A DNA stretch of 34,347 nt, taken from contig PNBD01000137.1 of assembly GCA_003135855.1 (NCBI GenBank), positions 14,764 through 49,110 on the forward strand, in the 5' to 3' direction. Both the position numbers and the translations under genes were made by a program. The stretch comes from Deltaproteobacteria bacterium (GTDB lineage: Bacteria; Desulfobacterota; Binatia; Binatales; Binataceae). Of the stretch, positions 1-8,164 are shown one piece after another (the first letter of the stretch is position 1; each line of letters opens with the position of its first letter). The notes beneath the pieces were generated by a model. That model saw only the letters and a list, made by a program, of their open reading frames with translations. It did not search any database and was not told the origin of the DNA.

Positions 1-839
1 TAGGAACTGCGCACCAGCGGTCCCGATTCGACGTGATGGAAGCCCATCGCCAGCGCCTCGATTTTCAGCTCGGCGAATTCAGCAGGCGTCACGTAGCGCG
101 CAACCGGAATATGCTCCTGCGATGGGCGCAGATACTGGCCAAGCGTCAGGATGTCGCACTCGACGTCGCTTAGATCGCGGATGGCTCTCAGCAGCTCGTT
201 AGTTTCCTCGCCGAGACCGACCATGATGCCGGCCTTGGTGAACATGCTCTTGCCGAGCGAGCGTGCTTTGTTCTTGGCATGTCGCAGCACGTCGAGCGAT
301 CGGGCGTAGTTACCGCCCGGACGAACATTGCGGTAAAGGCTCGGGACGGTTTCGATATTGTGATTGTAAACATCAACCGGCGAGCGGACGACGACGTCCA
401 CGCTCTCGAACGATCCCTGGAAGTCCGGCACCAGGACTTCGACTCGCGCAGGTGTCGGCAGCGACTTGATCGCGCGAGCGGTTGCGGCAAAATGCGCCGC
501 GCCGCCATCCGGGAGATCGTCGCGATCGACCGAGGTCACGACCACGTGCTCGAGGCCGAGTTTCGCGACCGCTTCGGCAATCCGCGCCGGCTCATCGGGA
601 TCGAGCGGACGCACCTTGCCGTGCGCGACCGCGCAATACGGGCAATTGCGCGTGCATACATCGCCCATCAGCATGAAGGTCGCCGTGCGATGCGAGAAGC
701 ATTCGCCGATATTCGGGCAGCACGCTTCCTGGCAAACGGTATGCAGCTTCAACTGGCCGAGAATCGATTTGGTGCGGAAATATTCCGGCGATACCGGGGC
801 GCGGACTTTGATCCAATCGGGATGTCGTCGCTCGGTCAT
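1..839 (-). CDS. lipA: Lipoyl synthase LipA (3' end cut by window edge)
   Basis: Radical-SAM enzyme that inserts two sulfurs into the octanoyl group on lipoyl domains (E2, GcvH). The 279 visible residues carry both signature cysteine sets: the auxiliary cluster motif C36-x4-C41-x5-C47 (CPNIGEC region) and the radical-SAM motif C62-x3-C66-x2-C69 (CTRNCPYC). The frame is open to base 1 and breaks inside the conserved C-terminal RSSY motif, whose serine ligates the auxiliary cluster, so only a few residues are missing. The ATG at 839 follows the lipB stop by 2 bp, so lipB and lipA are almost certainly co-transcribed and coupled. Substrate would be octanoylated E2 produced by the LipB next door. 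Identification is secure. Confidence 0.96.
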   Translation of the reverse strand, partial: MTERRHPDWIKVRAPVSPEYFRTKSILGQLKLHTVCQEACCPNIGECFSHRTATFMLMGDVCTRNCPYCAVAHGKVRPLDPDEPARIAEAVAKLGLEHVVVTSVDRDDLPDGGAAHFAATARAIKSLPTPARVEVLVPDFQGSFESVDVVVRSPVDVYNHNIETVPSLYRNVRPGGNYARSLDVLRHAKNKARSLGKSMFTKAGIMVGLGEETNELLRAIRDLSDVECDILTLGQYLRPSQEHIPVARYVTPAEFAELKIEALAMGFHHVESGPLVRSS

Positions 840-841
840 AG

Positions 842-1549
842 CTATCGTTGAGCTTCCGTCAGTTCGCGGCCTGAATCAATCGAGTTCCAGATCTCGTCGG
901 CGCTCGTCACCGTAATCGAATCGTAGGCGAACACCCGGCGAAAGGACTCGCGCATCGCGAGGCTGAACGCGTCGATCGAAACTTCGGGATGTCCGAGCTT
1001 CGCGAGCGAAGTCATCTCGCATCCGTCGATACCGCACGGAACAATCGAGTCGAAGAAACGGAGATCGGTCGATACGTTCAAGGCGAAGCCGTGATAGGTG
1101 ACCCAGCGCTTGATGCCGACGCCGATCGATCCGATTTTGCGCTGACCAATCCAAACGCCGGTGAGTCCTTCGCGGCGGGTAGCTTCGACGCCGAAGCTGG
1201 CGAGCGCGTCGATCATCGTCTGCTCGAGTGCTCTCAAATATTTGCTTACGTCGCGTGCGCGGCCATCCAGTTTGAGAATTGGATAGCCGACCAGTTGGCC
1301 CGGGCCATGATACGTCACCTCTCCGCCGCGCGAGACGCGATAAATTGGGATCTCGGCTGGTTTCGCCACGATGAAGCGCTCGTCGGCACCGCGGCCGAGC
1401 GTGAAAACATTGCCATGTTCGAGCAGCAGCAGAGTGTCGCCGATCTCGTCGGCGATACGCGCCGCCGCGAGCGCAGTTTGCAGCTTCAGCGACGCGTCGT
1501 AATCGACGACGCCGAGATGCGCAACGCGCAATGTCGAGCCGGCAATCAT
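842..1549 (-). CDS. lipB: Octanoyl-ACP:protein N-octanoyltransferase LipB
   Basis: Transfers octanoate from acyl carrier protein to the lysine of lipoyl domains, the step before LipA. The 235-residue protein has the family signature RGGEVTYHGPGQLVGYP at about 74-90, the catalytic lysine in RKIGSIG (K138) and the catalytic cysteine in VPCGIDG (C172). Length is normal for LipB. The frame is open upstream into lpdA, but family alignment and the position of the lpdA stop (2 bp before) favour the ATG at 1549. It sits between lpdA and lipA with 2-bp gaps on both sides, giving a compact lpdA-lipB-lipA unit. No clear Shine-Dalgarno is visible, consistent with translational coupling. Confidence 0.95.
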   Translation of the reverse strand: MIAGSTLRVAHLGVVDYDASLKLQTALAAARIADEIGDTLLLLEHGNVFTLGRGADERFIVAKPAEIPIYRVSRGGEVTYHGPGQLVGYPILKLDGRARDVSKYLRALEQTMIDALASFGVEATRREGLTGVWIGQRKIGSIGVGIKRWVTYHGFALNVSTDLRFFDSIVPCGIDGCEMTSLAKLGHPEVSIDAFSLAMRESFRRVFAYDSITVTSADEIWNSIDSGRELTEAQR

Positions 1550-1551
1550 AC

Positions 1552-2964
1552 TCAGATATGTATCGCCTCGCCGTCGGCGGCGAGCGCCGCTTCCATGATC
1601 GCTTCGGACATCGTGGGATGCGGATGAGCGGTCTTGCCGATTTCGGCAGTCGTGGTTTCGAGCGTCTTGCCGAGCACGACCTCCGAAATGATATCGGTGG
1701 CGCCGTGACCGATGATCTGGCATCCGATGACTTCGCCGTACTTTTTCGTCGCGACGATTTTTACGAATCCCTCCGGCTCACCGATCGCGACCGCTTTGCC
1801 GATCGCGCGGAACGGAAACTTGCCGACTTTGACTTCGATCCCGCGGGCCTTGGCGTCCGCTTCGCTAAGCCCGACCGTCGCGACTTCGGGCTGGCAATAA
1901 ATACATCCGGGGATCGCAAGCAGATCGAATCCGGGTTCGCGCGCACCGGCCATGATTTCCACCGCCGCGATTCCCTCGGCGCTGGCCTTGTGGGCGAGCA
2001 GGGGAGGGCGGATCACGTCGCCGATCGCGTAGATGCTTGGCACCGTAGTCTGGAACGAATCGTTGATTTTGATGAAGCCACCGCGTTCCAGTTCGATGCC
2101 GAGGTTTTCGAGTCCGATATTTTTGCTGAGCGGCGTGCGCCCGACCGCGATCAGCACGGCTTCCGCCTCGATCGACTTGTCGGCGCCGTCGGCGGTGACG
2201 GTGACCGACCACAAGTCGCCATTTCGGGTCATCGATTTGTAGCCGTGCCCGAGCATCACCGTGACTTTCCGTTTGACGAACGCACGGCGAAGTTCCTCGG
2301 CGAGTTCCGCGTCGAAACCGGGCAGCATTTGTTTTTCGAGTTCGACGATCGTCACCCGCGAGCCGAAAGCGTTGTAGAAGTAGCCGAACTCGAGTCCGAT
2401 TGCGCCGGCGCCGATCACGATTACGCTGGCCGGCAGGCGATCGAGCAGCAGCGCCTCCTTGCTGGTGATCACGCCCTCGCCGATTTTCATTCCCGGAAAA
2501 AGACGTTCGCCCGATCCGGCCGCGATTAGAACCCGCTCGCCCTCGAGCGACGCGGCGGCCGGCGCCTGCTTTCCCTCGACCGCCGCCAGCGCGACCGAAT
2601 TGGGTCCGGTGATGGTCGCGTCGGCTTCGAAGTAGTCGACCTTGTTCTTCTTCAGCAGGAAGCTGACGCCGCGCGCGAGCTTGTCCGCGGCGGCGCGCGA
2701 GCGCGCGATCACTTTGGTGAAATCGAAGCGAATCTCGCCGACCTCGATGCCATGTTCTTTCGACGCACCGCGAATCGTTTCGATCGCGCCGGCCGAGTTG
2801 AGCAGCGCCTTCGACGGGATGCATCCCCAGTTGAGGCACACGCCGCCGGGACGATCGCGCTCGATGACCGCGACGCGCATCTTGAGCTGGCTCGCGCGAA
2901 TCGCGGCGACGTATCCGCCAGGTCCGGAACCGATTATCACCAAATCATAGCGCGCGTTTGCCAA
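1552..2964 (-). CDS. lpdA: Dihydrolipoamide dehydrogenase (E3)
   Basis: FAD-dependent disulfide oxidoreductase that reoxidises dihydrolipoamide on E2 or GcvH and reduces NAD+. The 470 residues show the N-terminal FAD fold IIGSGPGGYVAA (10-21), the redox-active pair C43 and C48 in VCLNWGCIPSK, the NAD-binding GAGAIGLEFG, and the C-terminal catalytic HPHPTMSE (H449, E454). The start is TTG at 2964: no ATG or GTG gives a sensible N-terminus, and an AAAGGA Shine-Dalgarno lies 7 bp upstream (2972-2977). It heads the lpdA-lipB-lipA unit, and pdhB/pdhA lie about 0.5 kb upstream on the same strand, so it probably serves the pyruvate dehydrogenase-type complex. It could also serve the glycine cleavage system. 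Confidence 0.96.
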   Translation of the reverse strand: MANARYDLVIIGSGPGGYVAAIRASQLKMRVAVIERDRPGGVCLNWGCIPSKALLNSAGAIETIRGASKEHGIEVGEIRFDFTKVIARSRAAADKLARGVSFLLKKNKVDYFEADATITGPNSVALAAVEGKQAPAAASLEGERVLIAAGSGERLFPGMKIGEGVITSKEALLLDRLPASVIVIGAGAIGLEFGYFYNAFGSRVTIVELEKQMLPGFDAELAEELRRAFVKRKVTVMLGHGYKSMTRNGDLWSVTVTADGADKSIEAEAVLIAVGRTPLSKNIGLENLGIELERGGFIKINDSFQTTVPSIYAIGDVIRPPLLAHKASAEGIAAVEIMAGAREPGFDLLAIPGCIYCQPEVATVGLSEADAKARGIEVKVGKFPFRAIGKAVAIGEPEGFVKIVATKKYGEVIGCQIIGHGATDIISEVVLGKTLETTTAEIGKTAHPHPTMSEAIMEAALAADGEAIHI

Positions 2965-2971
2965 GATGAAG

Positions 2972-2977
2972 TCCTTT
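2972..2977 (-). promoter_or_regulatory. Ribosome binding site that decides the TTG start of lpdA
   Basis: On the minus strand AAAGGA is followed after 7 bases by TTG at 2964. The FAD-binding strand begins within ten residues of that TTG, so this pair fixes the start codon. The use of TTG may lower the translation rate; that last point is inference. Confidence 0.6.
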
Positions 2978-3143
2978 CAAGAATCAGCAGAGCGTTGCCT
3001 GTTCACCAGAGCGGGCTCGACGACCTCGTCAACGATACGATGATCTCACGCGACAGTCATCCATTGAGTGTATTGTGGGCCGAAGCCAACGCGTGCGACA
3101 AGGTTTGTGAACCGAGACTCGCCGCGAGCGCGAAAGGAGAGCC

Positions 3144-3443
3144 GTGCAACCCGAAGTTCCAGAGAGGGATTTTCTGCGCGCGGGATACGCCTGGATGGCG
3201 CTGGCGCTAATCGTCGCGCTGCCGTGGATAGGACCGTCGTGGCTCGGACAGTTGGCGCGATGGATTATCGTGCTGGCCGCGCTCGCTCATATCGGCGAGG
3301 CGTTCTACGGCCGCGAACTCGCGCGCCGCGTCGGCGCGGATCCCAAAGTGTGGTTTCGCCGATCGCTGGTGCTCGGCTATCTCGCCGTGCGTGTTCTGCA
3401 ACGCGCGCAGCCGCCATCGCCGCAGGCGGGCGCGCCCAGTTAA
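3144..3443 (+). CDS. Small two-helix membrane protein of unknown function
   Basis: A 99-residue protein I do not assign to a named family. It starts at GTG 3144 with a good Shine-Dalgarno (AAAGGAGA, 3133-3140). Two hydrophobic stretches (about residues 15-32, with WMALALIVALPWIG, and 39-50, WIIVLAALAHIG) suggest two short membrane helices, followed by a basic, probably cytoplasmic tail containing GREL and KVWFRRSLVLGYLAVR. It lies on the plus strand inside an otherwise minus-strand block, divergent from lpdA and convergent with pdhB. Its TAA and the pdhB TAA share the palindrome TTAA, a 4-bp tail-to-tail overlap. Coding is supported by the RBS and residue composition; function is unknown. Confidence 0.7.
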   Translation: MQPEVPERDFLRAGYAWMALALIVALPWIGPSWLGQLARWIIVLAALAHIGEAFYGRELARRVGADPKVWFRRSLVLGYLAVRVLQRAQPPSPQAGAPS

Positions 3444-4384
3444 ATCAACCGCTGCGCCACCTTGACGATAGCTGCAACACTCGGCAGCGCCATTATCTCC
3501 CGATGCTGGCCGTAGGGCATCGGGGTGTCGAGCGAGGCGACGCGCGCGACCGGCGCATCGAGCGAGTCGAAGGCAGCTTCGTGAATCTGCGCGGCAATCT
3601 CGGCGCCGGCGCCGCCGGTGCGCCATCCCTGGTATGCGACGATCGCGCGGCCCGTCTTCTTCACTGATTCAACAACTGTGGTCATGTCGAGCGGATTCAA
3701 AGTGCGGAGATCGATCACCTCGGCATCGATGGCCGAGTGCGCGAGCATCTCGGCCGCGCTTACCGCGTCGTAAACGCTTTTCGAATACGCCACGATCGTG
3801 ACGTCCTTACCTTCGCGAACCACCTTCGCCTTGCCCATCGGGATGGCGAAATCCGGGTCGTCGGACACCTCGCCTTTAACGCCGTAAAGCGATTCGTGCT
3901 CGAAGAAGATCACCGGGTCGGCCAGGCGAATCGCGGTTTTCAGCAATCCCTTGGCATCGGCGGGCATCGCGGGAACGAAAACGCGGAGCCCAGGCGCATG
4001 AAGAAAGTACGCCTCGAGGCTTTGGCTCTGCGGCGCGCGAATCACGAGCGGCACGTTGGCTTTCCCGCCGGACACGTAATGGATTTTCGCGGCCGCGTTG
4101 ACGATTTGATCCATCGCGAGCAAGTCGGAATCTATCGTCGTCAGTTCGACGATCGGCTTGAGCCCTCCCATCGCGGCGCCGATGCCTGCGCCGACGATCG
4201 TCAAGTCGGAATTAGGTGTGTCGCGCACGCGCTTTTCGCCATAGATCGCGAGCAGGCCTTCCGTAACTTTGAACGCGCCGCCGAAGTAGCCGACCTCTTT
4301 TCCCATGATGAAGACGCGCTCGTCGCGATCGAGTTCTTCGCGCAGCGCCTGGTTCAAGGCCTCGCGATAAGTGATCTGCGCCAT
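3440..4384 (-). CDS. pdhB: Pyruvate dehydrogenase-type E1 component, beta subunit
   Basis: Transketolase-like beta subunit of a thiamine-diphosphate 2-oxoacid dehydrogenase E1 heterotetramer. The 314 residues match family length. Visible hallmarks are the N-terminal YREALNQALREEL, GKEVGYFGGAFKVTEGL, GAGIGAAMGGLKPIVEL, the central APQSQSLEAYFLHAPGL, and the C-terminal transketolase domain with VIDLRTLNPLD. The ATG at 4384 lies 7 bp after the pdhA stop, so the alpha and beta subunits form an operon. Substrate could be pyruvate, acetoin or a branched-chain 2-oxoacid; sequence alone does not separate these. The nearby lpdA and lipoylation genes favour a lipoamide-dependent complex. The expected E2 gene is not adjacent. 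Confidence 0.92.
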   Translation of the reverse strand: MAQITYREALNQALREELDRDERVFIMGKEVGYFGGAFKVTEGLLAIYGEKRVRDTPNSDLTIVGAGIGAAMGGLKPIVELTTIDSDLLAMDQIVNAAAKIHYVSGGKANVPLVIRAPQSQSLEAYFLHAPGLRVFVPAMPADAKGLLKTAIRLADPVIFFEHESLYGVKGEVSDDPDFAIPMGKAKVVREGKDVTIVAYSKSVYDAVSAAEMLAHSAIDAEVIDLRTLNPLDMTTVVESVKKTGRAIVAYQGWRTGGAGAEIAAQIHEAAFDSLDAPVARVASLDTPMPYGQHREIMALPSVAAIVKVAQRLI

Positions 4385-4391
4385 CGAGTGC

Positions 4392-5363
4392 TCAGTGGTC
4401 GGAGGCGTAAACAGTTTTGCCTAGGGTATCGAGCGGCGGCTCCGGACTCTCCTCGGCGAATTTGACGGCGTCGTCGATACTCGCATCGACCTCGTGATCG
4501 ATTCGATCGAGCGTCGCCTCAGCAACGCCGTGTTCGCCGAGCAGGCGACGCCTGAGATTCATGATTGGGTCGCGCTCGCGCCAGATTCGTTCCTCGCGCA
4601 CGGCGCGATCTTCGGCCGGATTCGACATTGATGCGCCGCGAAAGCGATAAGTGACGGCCTCGATCAGCGAGGGCCCTTCGCCTGCGCGAGCGAGGGAAAG
4701 TGCATTTTTCGCAGCGATGTAAACTTCGACGACGTCCATCCCGTCAACGCGCACACCGGGCATCTTATACGGTTCGGCGAAGCGGTAGAGTTCTTCCTGG
4801 CAGACGCTGTTGTCGATGAAGGTGCCCATCCCGTAAAAATTATTTTCGCAGATGAAAACGATCGGCAGCTTCCAGATCGACGCCAGGTTGAGCGCCTCGT
4901 GGAATGCGCCTTGCGACAACGCAGTGTCGCCGAATATGCAGAAGACGACTTCCGGGCCTTCCTGATATTGGACTGCGAGCGCCAACCCCGTCGCGATCGG
5001 CAAACCGCCCGCCCCGATCGCGCCGATGAAATGAAGATTCGGATCGACCGTATGCATCGCGCCGTCGCGGCCGTGCGAAATCCCGGTCTGCTTGCCGAAC
5101 AACTCAGCCATCACTGCGCGCGGCGCGGCGCACTTCGCCAAGCAGTGGCCGTATTGGCGATAGGTGGAAACGACGTAGTCTTTTAGATCGAGCGCGCAGA
5201 TCGCGCCGACGCCGACCGCCTCTTCGCCGCCGTACAGATCAACGTGGCCGGTGATTTTGCCGCGAACGTACAAGCCGGCGATTTTTTCTTCGAAGCGCCG
5301 AAGCAGCGTCATGCGCCGAAAAAGTTCGAGCAACTGACTTTCGTCGAGAGTGTGCTTGTCCAT
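4392..5363 (-). CDS. pdhA: Pyruvate dehydrogenase-type E1 component, alpha subunit
   Basis: Alpha subunit of the thiamine-diphosphate-dependent E1, which decarboxylates the 2-oxoacid and reductively acylates lipoyl-E2. From the ATG at 5363 it encodes 323 residues, typical of the short alpha subunits of heterotetrameric E1. The frame runs upstream beyond 5363, but that extension overlaps rnhB and looks non-coding. The ThDP/Mg motif runs from GD at 145-146 to NN at 174-175; the third position is Thr (GDT) where Gly is usual. The phosphorylation-loop equivalent SHGRDGAMH (96-104) and YRFRG are present. It is 26 bp downstream of rnhB and directly precedes pdhB. Confidence 0.92.
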   Translation of the reverse strand: MDKHTLDESQLLELFRRMTLLRRFEEKIAGLYVRGKITGHVDLYGGEEAVGVGAICALDLKDYVVSTYRQYGHCLAKCAAPRAVMAELFGKQTGISHGRDGAMHTVDPNLHFIGAIGAGGLPIATGLALAVQYQEGPEVVFCIFGDTALSQGAFHEALNLASIWKLPIVFICENNFYGMGTFIDNSVCQEELYRFAEPYKMPGVRVDGMDVVEVYIAAKNALSLARAGEGPSLIEAVTYRFRGASMSNPAEDRAVREERIWRERDPIMNLRRRLLGEHGVAEATLDRIDHEVDASIDDAVKFAEESPEPPLDTLGKTVYASDH

Positions 5364-5389
5364 CGACCAAACGTGAGAGACAAGAAAAT

Positions 5390-6019
5390 CTAGTCGAAGA
5401 GTTCGCGCTGGGAGGCGGCTGCGACCGGAGAAAAGCTGCGGCGATGAATCGGTGACGGCCCGCGCTCCCGCAGCATCGTGAAATGTTCGCTGGTGCAGTA
5501 TCCCTTGTGTTGCGCGAAGCCGTAACCGGGATAGAGTGCGTCGTATTCGACCATCATGCGGTCGCGGGTGACCTTGGCGATGATCGACGCGGCCGCGATG
5601 CAGAAGCTTTTGCGATCGCCGCCGACGATTCGAGTCTGTGGCAATTTGAGGCCGGGTATCAGCCGGCCGTCGACCAGCACGTGGCCGGGTGAGCAGTTGA
5701 GCGCGGCGAGCGCGCGTTCGCTCGCGAGCATCGTCGCCCAATAGATGTTGAGGCGATCGATCTCGAGCACGTCGGCGACCCCGAGCCCGACCGCGATCGC
5801 GCGCGCCTGGATCGGCGTAAACAATTCCTCGCGCTGTTGGGGGGTGAGTTGCTTGGAATCGTGAACGCCGCGGATAAAAGTCTCGGGTGAGAAGATCACC
5901 GCCGCGGCGACCACCGGTCCCGCCATCGGGCCGACCCCGGCTTCGTCCACTCCGGCAACTGCGTCGATGCCGACTTTCCAGAGCCTGCGCTCGTAACGAA
6001 GATCGGGGCGCTTGGTCAT
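5390..6019 (-). CDS. rnhB: Ribonuclease HII
   Basis: Removes ribonucleotides from DNA and RNA from RNA:DNA hybrids. The 209 residues carry the N-terminal catalytic D25-E26 in GVDEAGVGPMAGPV, the third acidic region HVLVDGRLIPGL, and the conserved AAASIIAKVTRDRMM with its catalytic Asp. The first motif reads DEAGVGP where most RNase HII proteins have DEAGRGP; the acidic ligands are intact, so activity is expected. Length is normal and the ATG at 6019 is clear. It precedes pdhA by 26 bp, so the E1 genes may be transcribed from an rnhB-proximal promoter. Confidence 0.93.
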   Translation of the reverse strand: MTKRPDLRYERRLWKVGIDAVAGVDEAGVGPMAGPVVAAAVIFSPETFIRGVHDSKQLTPQQREELFTPIQARAIAVGLGVADVLEIDRLNIYWATMLASERALAALNCSPGHVLVDGRLIPGLKLPQTRIVGGDRKSFCIAAASIIAKVTRDRMMVEYDALYPGYGFAQHKGYCTSEHFTMLRERGPSPIHRRSFSPVAAASQRELFD

Positions 6020-6049
6020 CGCGAAAACTTTTAGCAGTACGAGGGATGC

Positions 6050-6589
6050 TTACGCCAGTCGCTTGAGGCGCGCGAGGCGAATTGTTTCGGCCGCTGGCTC
6101 GGGACTTCGGATATCGTTGAGACGAATCGCGTAGTCGGCGCTGGCCGCCGACGCGATCGTGACGTCGCCGAGACCGATCAGGCGCTGCACGAAGCGCTGC
6201 GAGACCTCGACCGAGCGGATGTCGGCGAGTTCCATCTCGCGTTTGCGCTTGGCGACCAGGCCGCGCCGCTCGATCAATCGATCGGAGGTGAGACTCCAGC
6301 TCACCGCGCGCGCACGAATCATCGCGGCGATGAAGATCAGCAGGCCAGCGGCAATCAAACCGAATCCCGCCTGCCAGATGTCAGGCTTGATGTAGAGCAC
6401 ACGCGCGCCGGCCGCGATGAAAATTCCGCCGAAGATAAATGCCCTGGCGTAGTACCACAGCGATGGACGGAACACGGTGAGCGCATACTCGCGCACCGAG
6501 GCCGGCTTGGACGCGAACATTCGCGCACCGCATCGCGCGCAAAAGGCCGCGCCCTGTTGGGTGTCGTTACCGCACTGCGGACATCTCAC
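6050..6589 (-). CDS. Zinc-ribbon and PH-like domain membrane protein
   Basis: A 179-residue protein. The N-terminal zinc ribbon (CPQCGN then CARCGA, residues 3-22) is followed by two hydrophobic segments (about 50-65, AFIFGGIFIAAGARV; 75-92, GFGLIAAGLLIFIAAMI). The C-terminal half resembles the bacterial PH-like (bPH/DUF304, YdbT-type) fold: WSLTSDRLIERRGLVAKRK, then DIRSVEVSQRFVQRLIGLGDVTI. The family is membrane-associated and without known catalysis. The start is GTG 6589, preceded by AGGAGAAAGG. It lies 30 bp upstream of rnhB on the same strand and could head that transcript. Specific function unknown. Confidence 0.85.
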   Translation of the reverse strand: MRCPQCGNDTQQGAAFCARCGARMFASKPASVREYALTVFRPSLWYYARAFIFGGIFIAAGARVLYIKPDIWQAGFGLIAAGLLIFIAAMIRARAVSWSLTSDRLIERRGLVAKRKREMELADIRSVEVSQRFVQRLIGLGDVTIASAASADYAIRLNDIRSPEPAAETIRLARLKRLA

Positions 6590-6744
6590 CGCGAGCCTTT
6601 CTCCTCGGTCGTGGAACGATCTGAAGCTGTGCGATTATGTAGAAGCGTCGCGCGCGCCGTCAAACGACGACCGGAGATTGCGCGCAACTCGCGGCCGCGC
6701 CTTCAACTGGTCGCGATGCGCTGCTTCGTGCTATTCACTCGAAA

Positions 6745-7593
6745 ATGAAATTCGGACTTTTCGGAATCAATAACGGACCTTGCGCGTTTCCCAAGTGTGC
6801 CGCCGCGGTCGCGCGTGCCGCCGAAGATGCCGGCTTTGAGAGCGTCTGGACCGGAGAGCACGTAATCCTGCCCGATCCGCAAGCGCCGCCGTCGCCCGTG
6901 GCGGCCGACTACCCGATGCTCGATCCGACGGTGTCGCTGGCATACGTCGCCGCGCACACCAGCAAGATTCGGCTCGGCACGGGGATCATCATTTTACCGC
7001 AGCGCAATCCGGTGGTGCTCGCGAAGGAACTGGCGTCGGCTGACGTGCTGTCCAACGGGCGGCTGATTTTCGGAATCGGTGTCGGATACCTGAAGCCGGA
7101 GTTCGAGGCGATTGGCGCGCCGTTCGATCACAAGGGTGCCCGCTCTGAGGAATACCTGGCGGCCATGATCGCGCTGTGGTCGATGCCGAAGCCCGAATTC
7201 AAGGGCAAATGGGTGAGCTTCAAAGGCGTTAATGCGATGCCGCGTCCGGTGCAGAAACCGCATCCCGAGATTGTCTTCGGCGGGCATAGCGCGGAGGCAT
7301 ACAGCAGGGCGGCGCGATTGGCCAAGGGATGGTACGGGTTCGCGCTGGACCTCGATGGCACCGCGAAATGCGTCGAGGGATTGCGGGCCGCGTGTCAAAA
7401 GGCTGGACGCAAATTCGCGGAGCTGGAAATCAGCGTGACGCCGCGCGCCAACGTCAAGATCGATGTCGATACGGCGAAGCGCTTCGCTGACTTGGGCGTC
7501 AGCCGGTTGATTCTTCTGCAACGCGGCGCCGACGAGGCGGCATTGCTCTCACAGGTGAGCGAAATCGGGCGAGGATTGATCGGCAAAGTCTAA
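6745..7593 (+). CDS. LLM-class F420-dependent oxidoreductase (luciferase-like)
   Basis: TIM-barrel flavin/F420 oxidoreductase of the bacterial luciferase-like superfamily, 282 residues. Family features: N-terminal MKFGLFGINN, EDAGFESVWTGEHVILP, ASTSKIRLGTG-like segment AAHTSKIRLGTGIIILPQRNP, LASADVLSNGRLIFGIGVGYL, and the late VSRLILLQRG strand. It resembles the TIGR03619-type F420 subfamily more than alkanal monooxygenases. It probably acts in the cytosol on a small organic substrate that cannot be told from sequence. It stands alone, divergent from the zinc-ribbon gene with 155 bp between starts, and I see no strong Shine-Dalgarno at the ATG. Such genes are abundant in actinobacteria and some former Deltaproteobacteria. 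Confidence 0.88.
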   Translation: MKFGLFGINNGPCAFPKCAAAVARAAEDAGFESVWTGEHVILPDPQAPPSPVAADYPMLDPTVSLAYVAAHTSKIRLGTGIIILPQRNPVVLAKELASADVLSNGRLIFGIGVGYLKPEFEAIGAPFDHKGARSEEYLAAMIALWSMPKPEFKGKWVSFKGVNAMPRPVQKPHPEIVFGGHSAEAYSRAARLAKGWYGFALDLDGTAKCVEGLRAACQKAGRKFAELEISVTPRANVKIDVDTAKRFADLGVSRLILLQRGADEAALLSQVSEIGRGLIGKV

Positions 7594-7943
7594 GGACGCC
7601 TATCCAGCGGGCTCGTCTATAGGTCGCCGCGCGCGGCTGAAGATCAACATTGTCGAGCTAAGAGATCGAGACCGCTCATACCGCTGAGCTCGCTAATCCG
7701 CCTTTGCTACGCGACCGTTGTCTCGTTTCGTCGGTATTTCGCTTGTACCGGCAAATTTTTGCCCAGTGCCAAAATCTCATCGCGGTTTTGACCGTGCCGA
7801 GATGCAGATTCTGCTTGTATCTTCTACGTTTTTACTTTTCGCGCTATTCGGCACATTGATTGCTGCTAGTGAGCTGCAGACTCACTGAAGCCAATTTACG
7901 TCCCAATAAGGGGTATTTGAACACTACGAGGTATTTGGAAAAG
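7594..7943. other. 350-bp intergenic region upstream of the HTH gene
   Basis: No supported coding frame, and more AT-rich than its surroundings. It holds a near-palindrome GGCAAATTTTTGCC at 7750-7763, a TTGACC hexamer at 7788-7793 without a well-spaced -10, and a direct repeat just before the HTH gene (annotated separately). It probably carries the promoter and operator of the small HTH protein downstream, and perhaps the 3' end of the LLM transcript. Confidence 0.4.
7912..7937 (+). repeat. Direct repeat GGTATTTG x2 before the HTH gene
   Basis: GGTATTTG occurs at 7912-7919 and again at 7930-7937, 18 bp apart, and the second copy ends 6 bp before the ATG at 7944. Tandem half-sites this close to a regulator's own start could be an autoregulatory operator. 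That is inference; chance is not excluded for 8-mers. Confidence 0.3.
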
Positions 7944-8141
7944 ATGATTAACAACGATGCCAGCCACGTCCTGACCGTAAAAGAGCTCTCAGATTATCTG
8001 AAGGTTCATCCGTCCACGATCTACCGCCAGCTTAAGCGCGGCCGCCTGCCTGCCTTCAAAGTCGGCAGCGATTGGCGCTTCAATATCGAATCGATCGATC
8101 GTTGGCGGTTGGAGCAAGACACTTTCCGCGAAGCGATGTAG
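7944..8141 (+). CDS. Excisionase-type helix-turn-helix DNA-binding protein
   Basis: A 65-residue protein that is essentially one winged-HTH domain of the MerR/excisionase (HTH_17, AlpA/BldC-like) type. The core reads VLTVKELSDYLKVHPSTIYR, then QLKRGRLPAFKVGSDWRF and a closing helix IDRWRLEQD. It probably binds DNA as a regulator. An upstream in-frame start at 7860 would add 28 unconserved residues; the ATG at 7944 begins just before the domain, with GAGG at 7929-7932. No integrase, phage or plasmid gene is nearby, so a transcription-factor role is likelier than prophage excision. Flanked by a 350-bp leader and a GC hairpin. Confidence 0.85.
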   Translation: MINNDASHVLTVKELSDYLKVHPSTIYRQLKRGRLPAFKVGSDWRFNIESIDRWRLEQDTFREAM

Positions 8142-8164
8142 TTCCTGCCTGTCGGGCTCACGAA

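Noticed and set aside
1531-2529. Long plus-strand open frame of 332 codons
   Set aside because: It is antisense to lpdA, whose FAD, redox-Cys and HxHPTxSE motifs are unambiguous. The frame is an artefact of GC-rich codon use.
7944-8141. Excisionase-type protein as sign of a prophage or integrative element
   Set aside because: No integrase, phage, plasmid or att repeat was seen nearby, and this HTH class also contains ordinary regulators.
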